Shown piece by piece: positions 31,503-41,107 of a stretch of 64,000 bases of DNA. The notes under the pieces were generated by a model, which saw only the letters and a list, made by a program, of their open reading frames with translations, had not been told where the DNA came from and did no database searches. The position numbers and the translations under genes are program-made. Position 1 is the stretch's first letter, and each line of letters starts with the position of its first letter. Location of the stretch: NCBI GenBank assembly GCA_017399185.1, contig JAFQEA010000016.1:85264-149263 (forward strand), in the 5' to 3' direction. The DNA comes from Clostridia bacterium. GTDB lineage: Bacteria; Bacillota; Clostridia; Christensenellales; Borkfalkiaceae.

Positions 31503-32639
31503 ATGGAACCTCAAGTAAAGTATGAATTATTCGGCAACATGATTAAAGAATTTGCCGAAACCGAAGTTAAACCTTTAGCACACGAAGTTGACGAACAAGA
31601 AAGATTCCCTGCTGAAACAGTTGAAAAAATGGCTGAAATCGGCCTTTTGGGTATTACAGTTCCACAAAGCCTTGGCGGTGCAGGCGGCGATATGAAGATG
31701 TATATCGGCGCTGTTGAGCAATTAAGCAAGGTTTGCGCAACGACGGGCGTTATTTTATCGGCACACACTTCCTTATGCGTAACACCTATTATGGAATACG
31801 GCACGGAAGAACAAAAGCAAAAATACGTACCGCGCCTTGCAAGCGGTGAATGGTTAGGTGCTTTCGGCTTGACAGAGCCAAACGCAGGTACTGACGCTAA
31901 AAACCAACAAACAATCGCTGTTGATATGGGCGACCATTATATTATCAACGGTACAAAAATCTTTATCACCAACGGCGGTAAGGCTGACGTTTACGTAATC
32001 TTTGCTATGACCGATAAGTCTTTAGGCTTAAAGGGTATTACTGCGTTCATCGTTGAAGCAACAACACCAGGTTTTTCTATCGGTAAAAAAGAACTTAAGA
32101 TGGGTATCAGGGGTTCATCCACAACCGAGCTTGTTTTTGAAAATATGCGCGTTGAAAAGAGCGCGATTTTAGGTAAGATTGGCGAAGGCTATAAGATTGC
32201 TATGAAGACCTTGGACGGCGGCCGTGTAGGTATTGCCGCACAAGCACTTGGTATTGCTGAAGGCGCATTTGAAGAAACCGTCAAGTACGTAAAGGAAAGA
32301 AAGCAATTCGGTATGCCTATTGCTAAACAACAAAACACACAATTTGTTATTGCTGACCTTGCAACCAAGATTGAAGCTGCAAAATCATTAGTTTACGCTG
32401 CAGCAGAAGCAAAACAAAACAAAGCGCCAGACCTTTCAGTTAGGGCTGCAATGGCAAAGCTTTACGCAGCAGAAGTTGCTATGGAAGTTACAACGAAGGC
32501 AGTTCAGCTCCACGGTGGTTACGGCTACACGAGAGAATATCCTGTTGAAAGGATGATGAGAGACGCTAAAATCACGGAAATCTACGAAGGTACTTCTGAA
32601 GTACAACGCATGGTTATTGCCGGCTCTTTATTAAGATAG
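31503..32639 (+). CDS. Acyl-CoA dehydrogenase (butyryl-CoA dehydrogenase type)
   Basis: 378 aa, full ACAD fold with the FAD-binding segment LTEPNAGTDA and GTKIFITNGG. C-terminal YEGTSEVQRMVIAG carries the catalytic Glu at the position used by short-chain enzymes. It interconverts acyl-CoA and 2-enoyl-CoA, passing electrons to or from the ETF encoded next. The order acd-etfB-etfA resembles Clostridial bcd-etfBA, where the complex can bifurcate electrons to ferredoxin; bifurcation here is inferred from order only. Confidence 0.92.
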   Translation: MEPQVKYELFGNMIKEFAETEVKPLAHEVDEQERFPAETVEKMAEIGLLGITVPQSLGGAGGDMKMYIGAVEQLSKVCATTGVILSAHTSLCVTPIMEYGTEEQKQKYVPRLASGEWLGAFGLTEPNAGTDAKNQQTIAVDMGDHYIINGTKIFITNGGKADVYVIFAMTDKSLGLKGITAFIVEATTPGFSIGKKELKMGIRGSSTTELVFENMRVEKSAILGKIGEGYKIAMKTLDGGRVGIAAQALGIAEGAFEETVKYVKERKQFGMPIAKQQNTQFVIADLATKIEAAKSLVYAAAEAKQNKAPDLSVRAAMAKLYAAEVAMEVTTKAVQLHGGYGYTREYPVERMMRDAKITEIYEGTSEVQRMVIAGSLLR

Positions 32640-32650
32640 GAAGGTGACTT

Positions 32651-33436
32651 ATGAAGATTATTGTATGTTTAAAACAAGTTCCAAATACGACAGAAATTAA
32701 AATCGACCCAGTAACAAATACCTTAAAGCGTGACGGCGTTGCAAGTATTATAAACCCTGACGACAAAACAGGTTTAGAAGTTGCACTCCAATTAAAGGAT
32801 AAATTCGGCGCACACGTAACCGTTATCAGCATGGGTCCAAAGCAAGCTGAAAAGGCTTTAGGCGAAGCACTCGCTATGGGCGCTGACAGAGCTATTTTAT
32901 TAACAGACCGTGCTTTTGCAGGTGCTGATACGTTAGCAACGTCAAAGACAATCGCTGCTGCAATCAATACGCTTGAATACGACCTTATCATTGCTGGCAG
33001 ACAGGCTATCGACGGCGATACCGCACAGGTTGGCCCTGAAATTGCTGAACACTTGGGCTTACCACAAATCACTTACGTAAACAACGTTGAATACAGCGCT
33101 GAAGAAAATACATTTACCGTTCAAAGACAATTTGAAGACGGTTATCAACTTTTACAGGTACAAACACCTTGCTTATTCACCTTATTAGCAACGGCTGAAA
33201 AACCACGCTATATGCGCGTTAAAGGCCTTGTTGACCTTGATAAGAAGGAAGTTGAAATCTTAACCCGTGCCGACATCGTTATCGAAGACGCTGTTTTAGG
33301 CTTAAAGGGTTCACCGACAAAGGTTAAACAATCATTTAACAAGCAATACAATTCAAACAAGCAAAAATTCGTTTTAGATCCTGCTGAAGCGGCTAAACTT
33401 ATCGCAACGACGCTTAAAGAAAAGCATTTGATCTAA
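32651..33436 (+). CDS. etfB: Electron transfer flavoprotein, beta subunit
   Basis: 261 aa. MKIIVCLKQVPNTTEIKIDP is a typical EtfB start; LIIAGRQAIDGDTAQVGPEI is the conserved nucleotide-binding segment. It forms a heterodimer with EtfA and carries electrons between the acyl-CoA dehydrogenase and the redox pool. It starts 11 bases after the dehydrogenase and 14 bases before etfA with its own GGGGGC ribosome site. Confidence 0.95.
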   Translation: MKIIVCLKQVPNTTEIKIDPVTNTLKRDGVASIINPDDKTGLEVALQLKDKFGAHVTVISMGPKQAEKALGEALAMGADRAILLTDRAFAGADTLATSKTIAAAINTLEYDLIIAGRQAIDGDTAQVGPEIAEHLGLPQITYVNNVEYSAEENTFTVQRQFEDGYQLLQVQTPCLFTLLATAEKPRYMRVKGLVDLDKKEVEILTRADIVIEDAVLGLKGSPTKVKQSFNKQYNSNKQKFVLDPAEAAKLIATTLKEKHLI

Positions 33437-33450
33437 AAGGGGGCGCTAAC

Positions 33451-34437
33451 ATGAGTAAAAATATTTTAATTATTGCTGAACAAAGAAATTCTCAAGTACA
33501 AAACGTTACGTTTGAGCTTATTGGCATTTCAAGAGAGCTTGCCAAAGCAAACGACGCTAAAGTAGAAGTTTTATTATTAGGCCACAACGTTGGTGACCAG
33601 GTTGCCAATATCGTTGGTTACGGTGCAGACAGCGTTTTCGTTGTTGACGACCCGGCTTTAGAATCATACATGACAGAGCCTTACACACAAGCAGTTACAC
33701 AAGTTATCCGCGAAAAAGAGCCAAACGTAGTTTTAGTTGGCGCAAGCAGCATTGGTCGCGATTTAGCACCAAGGGTTGCAGCAAGACTTAACACGGGCTT
33801 AACAGCAGACTGCACCAAGCTTGAAATGCAACCGGACGGCAGCTTGGAAATGACAAGACCTGCTTTCGGCGGCAACTTATTTGCAACAATCGTTTGTCCT
33901 GATACACGCCCACAAATGTCAACGGTAAGACCCGGCGTTATGAAGAGATGCGAATTTGACGCAACACGCACTGCACAGGTTGAAAATATCAAGGTTGAAT
34001 TTGCACCTTCAAGGATTAAGCTTGTTAAGGAAGTTAAGCAAACTTGCTCGGTTGACAGTATTGAAGACGCTAAAATCCTGGTTGCTTGCGGCCGTGGTAT
34101 CGGTAAGGAAGAACATATTCAAAGAGCAAAAGATTTAGCTTACACGTTAGGCGGTACGTACTGCTCATCACGTGCACTTGTTGACGCAGGCTTGGTTGAA
34201 TCTTGCCGTCAGGTTGGTCAAACGGGTAAGACCGTAAGACCTGAAGCCTACTTGGCGTTTGGTATTTCGGGCGCAGTACAACACCTAGCCGGTATGGAAG
34301 ACAGCGAGCTTATTATTGCCGTTAACAAGGATGAAACTGCTTCAATCTTTAACGTTGCAGACGTAGGTATCGTTTCCGACGCAACCAGGGTTTTACCGCT
34401 TTTAAAGGAAGAAATTGAAAAGATTATCAAAGCGTAA
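33451..34437 (+). CDS. etfA: Electron transfer flavoprotein, alpha subunit
   Basis: 328 aa. The C-terminal FAD domain is clear: CGRGIGKEEHIQRAKDLA, then GQTGKTVRPEAYLAFGISGA with the flavin-contacting motifs. It lacks the N-terminal ferredoxin domain seen in some anaerobe EtfA proteins. It acts with EtfB and the preceding dehydrogenase. Complete; thiolase starts 22 bases later. Confidence 0.95.
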   Translation: MSKNILIIAEQRNSQVQNVTFELIGISRELAKANDAKVEVLLLGHNVGDQVANIVGYGADSVFVVDDPALESYMTEPYTQAVTQVIREKEPNVVLVGASSIGRDLAPRVAARLNTGLTADCTKLEMQPDGSLEMTRPAFGGNLFATIVCPDTRPQMSTVRPGVMKRCEFDATRTAQVENIKVEFAPSRIKLVKEVKQTCSVDSIEDAKILVACGRGIGKEEHIQRAKDLAYTLGGTYCSSRALVDAGLVESCRQVGQTGKTVRPEAYLAFGISGAVQHLAGMEDSELIIAVNKDETASIFNVADVGIVSDATRVLPLLKEEIEKIIKA

Positions 34438-34459
34438 TCAATAAATTAAGGAGAAATAT

Positions 34460-35665
34460 ATGAAAAAAGTTTACATTGTTGCTGCAAAGCGTACAGCAAT
34501 CGGCAGTATGTTAGGGGGATTAAGGGGTGTTGCCGCACCTGAACTTGGCGCAACCGTTGTTCGCCAGCTTCTTGAAGACACAAATCTTACTTCAACTGAC
34601 ATTTCCGAAGTTATCGTCGGTAACGTTTTAGGCGCAGGCGTTGGCCAAGGTGTTGCAAGACAGGTTGCAATCAAGGCAGGGCTTTCCGAAGACGTAACTG
34701 CTTATGCTATCAATATGGTTTGCGGTAGCGGTATGAAGGCTGTTATCAACGGCGTTAACTCAATCAAAGCAGGCTATAACGATATCGTTATCGCAGGCGG
34801 TACTGAAAGTATGAGTAACGCACCAATGCTATTAAATTCAAAGGTACGTGACGGTATGAAGATGGGCGACTTTAACGTTGTTGACCATATGATTTACGAC
34901 GCGCTTACCGATGCTTACAGCAAGGTTCACATGGGTATCACTGCAGAAAACGTTGCTGCAAGATACAACATTACACGTGAACAACAAGATGAATTTGCGT
35001 TTAACTCACAACAAAAGGCAATCGCTGCAATCGATAGCGGTGCTTTCGTTGACGAAATCGTTCCCGTTGTAGTTAAAGAAAGAAAAGGCGAACGCATTGT
35101 TGATACAGACGAATATCCAAACAGAACCACAAATCCTGAAAAATTAGCTAAACTCCGCCCGGCATTTAAGGCTGACGGCACGGTAACTGCTGGTAACGCT
35201 TCAGGTATTAACGACGGTGCAAGCTTTGTTATTTTAGCAAGTGAAGAAGCTGTTGAAAAACACGGCTTAACCCCACTTTGCGAAGTTATCGGTGTTGGTC
35301 AAGGCGGCGTTGACCCACAAGTTATGGGTTTAGGCCCAGTACCTGCAATCAGAAACGCTTTAAAATCATGCGGTCTTAAGCTTTCTGATATGGAACTTTT
35401 AGAGCTTAACGAAGCTTTCGCGGCACAAAGCTTGGGCGTTGTACACGAGCTCGTTCAGGAACACGGCGTTGACAGAGAAGAATTGGTTAAAAAGGTTAAC
35501 GTAAACGGCGGTGCAATCGCACTCGGTCACCCGGTAGGCGCAAGCGGTAACAGAATTTTAGTTACACTTGTACACCTTTTACAAAAACGCCAATTAACGT
35601 ACGGTTTAGCTTCACTTTGTATCGGCGGCGGTATGGGTACGGCTGTAGTTATCAAAAGGGTATAA
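34460..35665 (+). CDS. Acetyl-CoA C-acetyltransferase (thiolase)
   Basis: 401 aa with the three thiolase signatures: NMVCGSGMKAV (nucleophile Cys ~90), NEAFAAQS and GGAIALGHPVGASG (His), and SLCIGGGMGTA (second Cys). It condenses two acetyl-CoA to acetoacetyl-CoA or cleaves 3-ketoacyl-CoA. This supplies the substrate for the SDR downstream in a butyrate pathway, or the last step in beta-oxidation. A strong structured element follows its stop. Confidence 0.94.
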   Translation: MKKVYIVAAKRTAIGSMLGGLRGVAAPELGATVVRQLLEDTNLTSTDISEVIVGNVLGAGVGQGVARQVAIKAGLSEDVTAYAINMVCGSGMKAVINGVNSIKAGYNDIVIAGGTESMSNAPMLLNSKVRDGMKMGDFNVVDHMIYDALTDAYSKVHMGITAENVAARYNITREQQDEFAFNSQQKAIAAIDSGAFVDEIVPVVVKERKGERIVDTDEYPNRTTNPEKLAKLRPAFKADGTVTAGNASGINDGASFVILASEEAVEKHGLTPLCEVIGVGQGGVDPQVMGLGPVPAIRNALKSCGLKLSDMELLELNEAFAAQSLGVVHELVQEHGVDREELVKKVNVNGGAIALGHPVGASGNRILVTLVHLLQKRQLTYGLASLCIGGGMGTAVVIKRV

Positions 35666-35681
35666 TTTTAAATAGTTAAAC

Positions 35682-35772
35682 AAACTTTAGGCTTAAAAGG
35701 GGCTTTACCTTGTGCGGAAAGCGCACTCTCCTGATTGCTTAAAGGCCCAAAGCCATATTAAGCCTAAAGTTT
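35682..35772 (+). ncRNA. Structured intercistronic RNA element
   Basis: AAACTTTAGGCTTAA and TTAAGCCTAAAGTTT form a perfect 15-bp outer stem. Inside, GGGCTTT/AAAGGCCC make a second helix and GTGCG-GAAAG-CGCAC a third. The 91-base unit ends without a T-run, so it is not a simple terminator. It may be a processing or stability element that splits the operon mRNA, or a cis-regulator. Confidence 0.6.
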
Positions 35773-35804
35773 ATCTTACCCCCTGCGCGCGACAAGTAGT
35801 ATGA

Positions 35805-35831
35805 ATATGCACACGCGCGCGTGCGTGCGCA
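35805..35831. other. 27-base alternating purine-pyrimidine tract
   Basis: From ATATGCACACG through CGCGCGTGCGTGCGCA every step alternates purine and pyrimidine. Such tracts can adopt Z-DNA under negative supercoiling. It lies between the structured element and the SDR gene. Confidence 0.7.
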
Positions 35832-35926
35832 AGTGATTCGCGCAAAAAAATCAGAACTTACGGCCGAGCCGTTAAATTAATAAGAAAAATAAAATCAGAT
35901 AATCCAGAGTGATTTAGGAGGAAATT

Positions 35927-36649
35927 ATGGGAAGATTAGAAGGCAAAATTGCCGTTGTTACAGGTGGTGCAAAGGGTTTAGGCCAAGCTATGGCACAGCT
36001 TTTCTCACAAGAAGGTGCAAAGGTTATCGCTGTTGATATGATGCCTTTAACTTATGAAGATGCGAACGTTGAAGGTTACATTTTAAACGTAACGGACAGC
36101 GAAGCTTGCGTTAAATTCTATGAATACGCAATGGAAAAATACGGCAGAATTGACATTTTGGTTAACAACGCAGGTATCACAAGAGACGCTATGACAAGAA
36201 AAATGACAGACGATATGTGGAACCTTGTTATTGACGTTAACTTAAAGGGCGTATTCAATCTTACACGTCTTGTTGGCCCACAAATGGAAGAAAAGGGCTA
36301 CGGCAACATCGTAAACATTTCTTCAGTAGTAGGCGAATACGGCAATATCGGTCAAGCTAACTACGCGGCAACAAAGGCAGGCGTTATCGGCCTTACAAAG
36401 ACCTGGGCAAAGGAATTTGCAAGAAAGGGCGCTAACGTAAGGGTTAACTGCATTGCACCGGGTTACACAATGACAGATATTTTAAAAACAGTTCCACAAG
36501 AGCTTTTAGACAAATTTGCAAAGATGACAATGCTCGGCAGATTAGGTCAACCTGAAGAAATCGCTAAAGCTTGCTTATTCCTTGTAAGCGACGATTCATC
36601 TTACGTAACAGGCCACGTTCTTTCAGTTAACGGCGGCATGAGATTATAA
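35927..36649 (+). CDS. SDR-family 3-oxoacyl-CoA/ACP reductase (FabG/PhaB-like)
   Basis: 240 aa classical short-chain dehydrogenase: TGGAKGLG nucleotide loop, NNAG, catalytic Ser (NISSVVG) and YAATK, and C-terminal VNGGMRL. An Asp at the end of beta-2 (VIAVDM) predicts NADH rather than NADPH preference, which suits fermentation. With the MaoC hydratase and thiolase it would make (R)-3-hydroxyacyl-CoA. AGGAGGAAATT precedes the ATG. It is 12 bases from the KASIII-like gene. Confidence 0.9.
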   Translation: MGRLEGKIAVVTGGAKGLGQAMAQLFSQEGAKVIAVDMMPLTYEDANVEGYILNVTDSEACVKFYEYAMEKYGRIDILVNNAGITRDAMTRKMTDDMWNLVIDVNLKGVFNLTRLVGPQMEEKGYGNIVNISSVVGEYGNIGQANYAATKAGVIGLTKTWAKEFARKGANVRVNCIAPGYTMTDILKTVPQELLDKFAKMTMLGRLGQPEEIAKACLFLVSDDSSYVTGHVLSVNGGMRL

Positions 36650-36660
36650 GGAGATTTATT

Positions 36661-37680
36661 ATGAAACCAACAGTTGGTATCGTAGGTGTAGGTACTTATT
36701 TACCTAAAAATATTATGACTGCAGCTCAAATTTCTGCTGCAACAAACGGCGTTTGGTCAGAAGATGCTGTTCGCAATAAGCTTGGTATCAATCAAAAATA
36801 TATGCCATCAAACGAGCCTTGCGACGGCACGCAGGAAATGGGTGCTCTTGCTGCGCTTGAATGCTTAAAGAACACCGGTGTTGACCCACTTGAAATCGAC
36901 GCTATTTTATGTATCACAGAAGAATGGAAGGAATATCCACTCACAACGTCTGCTTGCTACGTTCAGGACCGTATCGGCGCAAAGAACGCTTGGGGTATTG
37001 ACGTACAAAACAGATGCTGTACTTGCGTTTCCGCAATGAAGCTTGCAAAAGATATGCTTATTGCAGACGATGAAATCAATATGGTTTTGGTTTGCGGCGG
37101 CTACCGTAACTGCGACTTTATTGATTACACCGACAGCAACGTATCCTTTATGTTCAATTTAGGTGCTGGCGGCGGCGCAATTTTATTAAAGAAGAATCAC
37201 GACAAGAACCTTTTATTAGGCACACACCTTATGTCTGACGGTTCAGTTGTTCATACCTGCGGTAGTAAGGTTGGCGGTATCTTTGAGCCTGTTACAGCTG
37301 AAAACTACAAGGAATACGGTATGTTAAGATTAATGGACAGCCCGAAGATGAAAGGCTTATTGAATACGGTTTCTATGCCAAACTGGTATCACTGTATTGA
37401 CGAAGCTTTACGTAAATCAGACATGACGCGTGAAAATATCGATTACTTAAGTATTCTTCACATCAAGAAATCAGGTCACTTGGCTATGCTTAAAGACCTT
37501 GGTTTAAGAGAAGACCAAGCTATTTATCTTTCTGATTATGGCCACATCGGTCAAATCGACCAGATTTTATCACTTGAGCTTGCTCTTAAGGAAGGTAAGG
37601 TTAAAGACGGTAGCGTTGTCTGCATGATAGCCGCTGGTATCGGTTATACGTGGGCCGCTAACGTAATCAGATGGGGGTAA
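36661..37680 (+). CDS. KASIII (FabH)-like thiolase-superfamily protein with Cys-His-His triad
   Basis: 339 aa. The start MKPTVGIVGVGTYLPKNIMT and overall length match ketoacyl-ACP synthase III. By eye alignment the nucleophile is Cys119 (QNRCCTCVSAM) and the first His is His267 (SILHIKKSGH). The usual Asn of YGNTSAAS is replaced by His295 (SDYGHIGQIDQ). The triad Cys-His-His resembles that of other condensing enzymes rather than FabH, so a CoA-linked condensation, acyl transfer or cleavage other than fatty-acid initiation is likely. Substrate unknown. It is the bridge between the beta-oxidation-type genes and the transporter genes. Confidence 0.75.
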   Translation: MKPTVGIVGVGTYLPKNIMTAAQISAATNGVWSEDAVRNKLGINQKYMPSNEPCDGTQEMGALAALECLKNTGVDPLEIDAILCITEEWKEYPLTTSACYVQDRIGAKNAWGIDVQNRCCTCVSAMKLAKDMLIADDEINMVLVCGGYRNCDFIDYTDSNVSFMFNLGAGGGAILLKKNHDKNLLLGTHLMSDGSVVHTCGSKVGGIFEPVTAENYKEYGMLRLMDSPKMKGLLNTVSMPNWYHCIDEALRKSDMTRENIDYLSILHIKKSGHLAMLKDLGLREDQAIYLSDYGHIGQIDQILSLELALKEGKVKDGSVVCMIAAGIGYTWAANVIRWG

Positions 37681-37686
37681 TATCAG

Positions 37687-38595
37687 GTGTTTGACGCATA
37701 TTTATCAATTTTTATTGGTGTATTGCCATCAATGTGCGCCGGCATTTTAGCAACCTTCGCGGTAACGATTATTTTTAAAACGAGCTATACTACAAACTTT
37801 GCGCAAGGCGTTATTTCCGCCCTTGGCGCTTACGTTTCAGTAGAAATAACCATGATGCTTGGTTGGCCGATCTGGCTATCGGTCATATTAGGTATTATAG
37901 CGTGCTTTGCAGTTGGCGTTGCTATTGACGTTGGTATATTCCGTCAAGGCAGATACGTAAACACGCTTGGGAAACAAATTATTTCAATGGGTCTTATTTC
38001 GATTATTATAGGTATAATCCCGTTTATCTTTTTAGTTACCAAGCTTGAAGCCGTTCCACAAAGGCCGTTTATTTCTTTAACCGAAGGTTTTAAGATCGGT
38101 TCTACATTTGTTCAATATAACACGCTGATTTCAATAGGTATTACAGGTGTACTTTTAGCGCTTGTGTTCATTTTGTTACAAAAAACCAAATGGGGCTTAT
38201 CGGTAAGGGCTACAGCTTCTAACGAAATCGTTGCGGGTATGATGGGCGTAAACACCAGAATTATTACTGCGGTATCCTGGGGTATTGCAGGTGGCTTGGG
38301 CGCAGTTGCCGCAATCATTTACGTTGGCAACGTTTCGCTCTCAAGTGGTTACATTATGACTATGACTCAAATCAACGCTTTCCTTGCAGGTATTTTAGGT
38401 GGCTTTGCAACCTTCTATGGTCCTGTTATCGGATGCGCAATCATTTATCTTTTGAATGCGCTTGTTGGTTGTGTTTGTGTTCACGTTGAAGGCCTTTCAA
38501 TGTGGAAGGCAGCAATAGTTTACTTAATCGTAATGTTGCTTGTATTATGGAAACCACAAGGCTTATTTGGTAAAAGAACAGTAAAGAAGGTGTAG
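37687..38595 (+). CDS. livH: LIV-type ABC transporter permease LivH
   Basis: 302 aa, start GTG 37687 after GGGGGTAA. It is a hydrophobic protein with about eight membrane helices and the branched-chain amino-acid permease pattern (SVRATASNEIVAGMMGVN, the cytoplasmic EAA-like loop, then WGIAGGLGAVAAI). It pairs with LivM to form the channel of a HAAT-family importer. These take up leucine-type amino acids but also short-chain and aromatic acids, amides and urea. Confidence 0.88.
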   Translation: MFDAYLSIFIGVLPSMCAGILATFAVTIIFKTSYTTNFAQGVISALGAYVSVEITMMLGWPIWLSVILGIIACFAVGVAIDVGIFRQGRYVNTLGKQIISMGLISIIIGIIPFIFLVTKLEAVPQRPFISLTEGFKIGSTFVQYNTLISIGITGVLLALVFILLQKTKWGLSVRATASNEIVAGMMGVNTRIITAVSWGIAGGLGAVAAIIYVGNVSLSSGYIMTMTQINAFLAGILGGFATFYGPVIGCAIIYLLNALVGCVCVHVEGLSMWKAAIVYLIVMLLVLWKPQGLFGKRTVKKV

Positions 38596-38598
38596 CGT

Positions 38599-39702
38599 AT
38601 GGTAAAACACAGTTTTTCAAATCTATTAGGTAGAGAACAAAGACAAGAAGAGTCTGCCATAAAAGCGCTACGCGCTATCAAAAAAATAGCGCAAAAGCCG
38701 GTTTTGCACTTTGCAATTTTTGCTGTTATTCTTTCAGTTATCAAAGTTTTATCTGAACAAAAGATTTTACAAAGCAGCTTTGCAACGGCAGTTGGCAGCA
38801 CTATTATTTTCTGTATAGTCGGTCTTGGCTTTTGCTTATTGCTAGGCTATTCTGCACTTGCATCGTTAGGTACGGCTGGCTTTATCGCCGTTGGCGCGTA
38901 TTGCGCGTATTTTTGCTTATCGCAATGGCAATTCACAATCGGTACGGCTTTCTTGCTTGCCATTTTGGTTGCTTTTGTCGTAGGTGTTGTCGTCGGCTTT
39001 ATTTCCCTGCGAATAGAAGGTATTTATCTTGCTATCGTTACGCTGGGCGTTGCCCAAATCCTAAAGGAAGCTTTTGCCGCCTTAAAGGATACTATCAGGC
39101 TTACGGGTAAGCAAATTACTATTAGCTGGCTTAACGATATGCGCCTTACAACCGACCACGTTTACTTTATCCTGGTTATAGCGTTATTCATATTAATGGT
39201 TTTAACTAAAAACCTAATGGATAGCCCGACAGGTAGGGCGATGCTCGCAATGAAAAACAGCACGTCTGCAGCTCAAGCGTTTGGTATTTCATTATTAAAA
39301 TACAGATTGCTTGCTTTCGTGCTTTCAACAATTTACGCGGCTATTGGCGGTTTCTTATATATGTTATTTATAAGAAATGCTTCAAACTCATCAGATACGC
39401 TCTTTGCGCTTTCAACTTCGCTTAATATTTTAGGTGCGGTTATCATAGGCGGGACAAAATCCATCTGGGGCACGATAGGCGGAACGTTTATCATTTACGG
39501 TATTGATAAGATGTTCCTGCAAGACATTGAGTTCTTCCGTGCTAACCCAACGCTTATCACACTTTTCTGCGGTATTTTAGTTATCGTGGTGGTAATGTTC
39601 TTCCCGGGTGGTCTTGTTCAGCTTCTTCTTGAGATAAAGCTAAAGATTAAAAAATTAATAGTTAAGATTAGGGAGGGTATTTATGGCAAAGATATTGGAT
39701 AA
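38599..39702 (+). CDS. livM: LIV-type ABC transporter permease LivM
   Basis: 367 aa, with a ~35-residue basic cytoplasmic N-terminal extension before the first membrane helix. LGYSALASLGTAGFIAVGAY and TGRAMLAMKNSTSAAQAFGI are characteristic LivM segments. It forms the second half of the importer pore. It overlaps livG by 20 bases. Confidence 0.9.
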   Translation: MVKHSFSNLLGREQRQEESAIKALRAIKKIAQKPVLHFAIFAVILSVIKVLSEQKILQSSFATAVGSTIIFCIVGLGFCLLLGYSALASLGTAGFIAVGAYCAYFCLSQWQFTIGTAFLLAILVAFVVGVVVGFISLRIEGIYLAIVTLGVAQILKEAFAALKDTIRLTGKQITISWLNDMRLTTDHVYFILVIALFILMVLTKNLMDSPTGRAMLAMKNSTSAAQAFGISLLKYRLLAFVLSTIYAAIGGFLYMLFIRNASNSSDTLFALSTSLNILGAVIIGGTKSIWGTIGGTFIIYGIDKMFLQDIEFFRANPTLITLFCGILVIVVVMFFPGGLVQLLLEIKLKIKKLIVKIREGIYGKDIG

Positions 39703-41107
39703 GTTAATACCATCCCCACAAAAAAAGTTAGTTAAATTAAGACAAAAAAGAAACTGGCTTATCATTGAAAGAGATACTTGTAAAGAAGAACTTGAAGCAA
39801 AAGTTAATAAAAAATTAAGTGCTCTTGAAGAAAAGTTTAACAAAAAGCTGCAAAAGCCTGCTTTTGAAGCTTGCGATAAAGCCCTTTATATCCAAAGTCA
39901 GAATTTAGACAAGCTTATCAAGTATGACAGAAAGAATTATCTTAAATTGCGTGCAGTCAATACTGCTGCAATCAAAAAGATTTTCAAGCTTACAAAAAAG
40001 GGTGAATCTTTTGATTCCGTTTTAGAAAATCAAAAAGGCAAGCTTGATAAATTAAACGCAAAACGTGATAGTTTCCTTCAAAAGCTTGAAGCTAAAAAGG
40101 CTGCTTTTTTAGAGAAAAACAGCCAAAGCACACAAGAAAATTACGAAGCGGCAAAGGCGGAAGCACTTAAAGTTTACGAAACTGAAAAGCAAAGCTTAAA
40201 TCAAGCAATGCAAGAAAAGCTTGATAAAAAGACGGCAAAGCTCAACGCAAAAATTACCGCTAAAGAAGAAAAAATCAAAGCAGTTAAAGCAAAAATCACC
40301 AACGTACACACTCTCCCGGACGACGTTTTACTGTCAGTCAAGGGCTTAAAGATGTACTTTGGCGGCTTAAAGGCCGTTGACGATTTGACCTTTGACGTTA
40401 AAAAAGGTGAAATCTTCGGTCTTATCGGTCCAAACGGCGCAGGTAAGACAACGGTGTTTAACTGTCTTACACGTTTCTATGACGCAACCGGCGGCGAAAT
40501 GCATTTTAAAAACAAGCTTGATGAAGTAGTTTCTTTAAGGGATTTTGAAGTTCACGATATTATTCTGCAAGGTATTTCACGTACCTTCCAGAACGTAGAA
40601 GTCGTAAAAGAAGTTACTGTGCTTGAAAATCTTTTGATTGCTTCAACACGTCAGTATCAAAGCACGCTTTTTGGACAAATGTTTAGTTTACCACTTCTTA
40701 AAAAGGAAGAAAAGGTAATGCGCGCAAAGGCAGACAGCGTATTAAAATACATGGGCTTGTCACTTTATCGTGATAGACTTGCATGGGGGCTTCCATACGG
40801 TGTATTAAAGCGTATTGAAATCGCGCGTGCGTTAATGTGCGATCCGCAACTCATTATTTTAGACGAACCTGCAGCAGGTCTTAACGAAACTGAAACTAAC
40901 GAGCTTGCAGAACTCATTAAAAAGATTCGTACCGATTTTGATTGCACTATCTTACTTGTTGAACACGATATGGGGCTTGTAATGAACGTTTGTGATCATA
41001 TTTGCGCTATTTCTTTCGGACGTATGCTTGCTTACGGTACACCTGATGAAATTAAAGCGTCAAAACAGGTACAGGAAGCTTATTTGGGCACGGGGGGTGA
41101 CGAATAA
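39683..41107 (+). CDS. livG: LivG ATPase with a ~215-residue coiled-coil N-terminal extension
   Basis: 474 aa against ~255 for ordinary LivG. The ABC domain begins near residue 217 ([20 protein letters not shown]) and is complete: Walker [11 protein letters not shown]-loop GISRTFQN, a weak signature ([15 protein letters not shown]), Walker [13 protein letters not shown] and H-loop LVEHDMGLV. The front part is K/E/A-rich with heptad character ([40 protein letters not shown]) and no membrane segment. ATG 39683 after GGGAGGG is firm and the frame is uninterrupted, so the extension is real coding. It may tether or regulate the transporter. Confidence 0.88.
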   Translation: MAKILDKLIPSPQKKLVKLRQKRNWLIIERDTCKEELEAKVNKKLSALEEKFNKKLQKPAFEACDKALYIQSQNLDKLIKYDRKNYLKLRAVNTAAIKKIFKLTKKGESFDSVLENQKGKLDKLNAKRDSFLQKLEAKKAAFLEKNSQSTQENYEAAKAEALKVYETEKQSLNQAMQEKLDKKTAKLNAKITAKEEKIKAVKAKITNVHTLPDDVLLSVKGLKMYFGGLKAVDDLTFDVKKGEIFGLIGPNGAGKTTVFNCLTRFYDATGGEMHFKNKLDEVVSLRDFEVHDIILQGISRTFQNVEVVKEVTVLENLLIASTRQYQSTLFGQMFSLPLLKKEEKVMRAKADSVLKYMGLSLYRDRLAWGLPYGVLKRIEIARALMCDPQLIILDEPAAGLNETETNELAELIKKIRTDFDCTILLVEHDMGLVMNVCDHICAISFGRMLAYGTPDEIKASKQVQEAYLGTGGDE

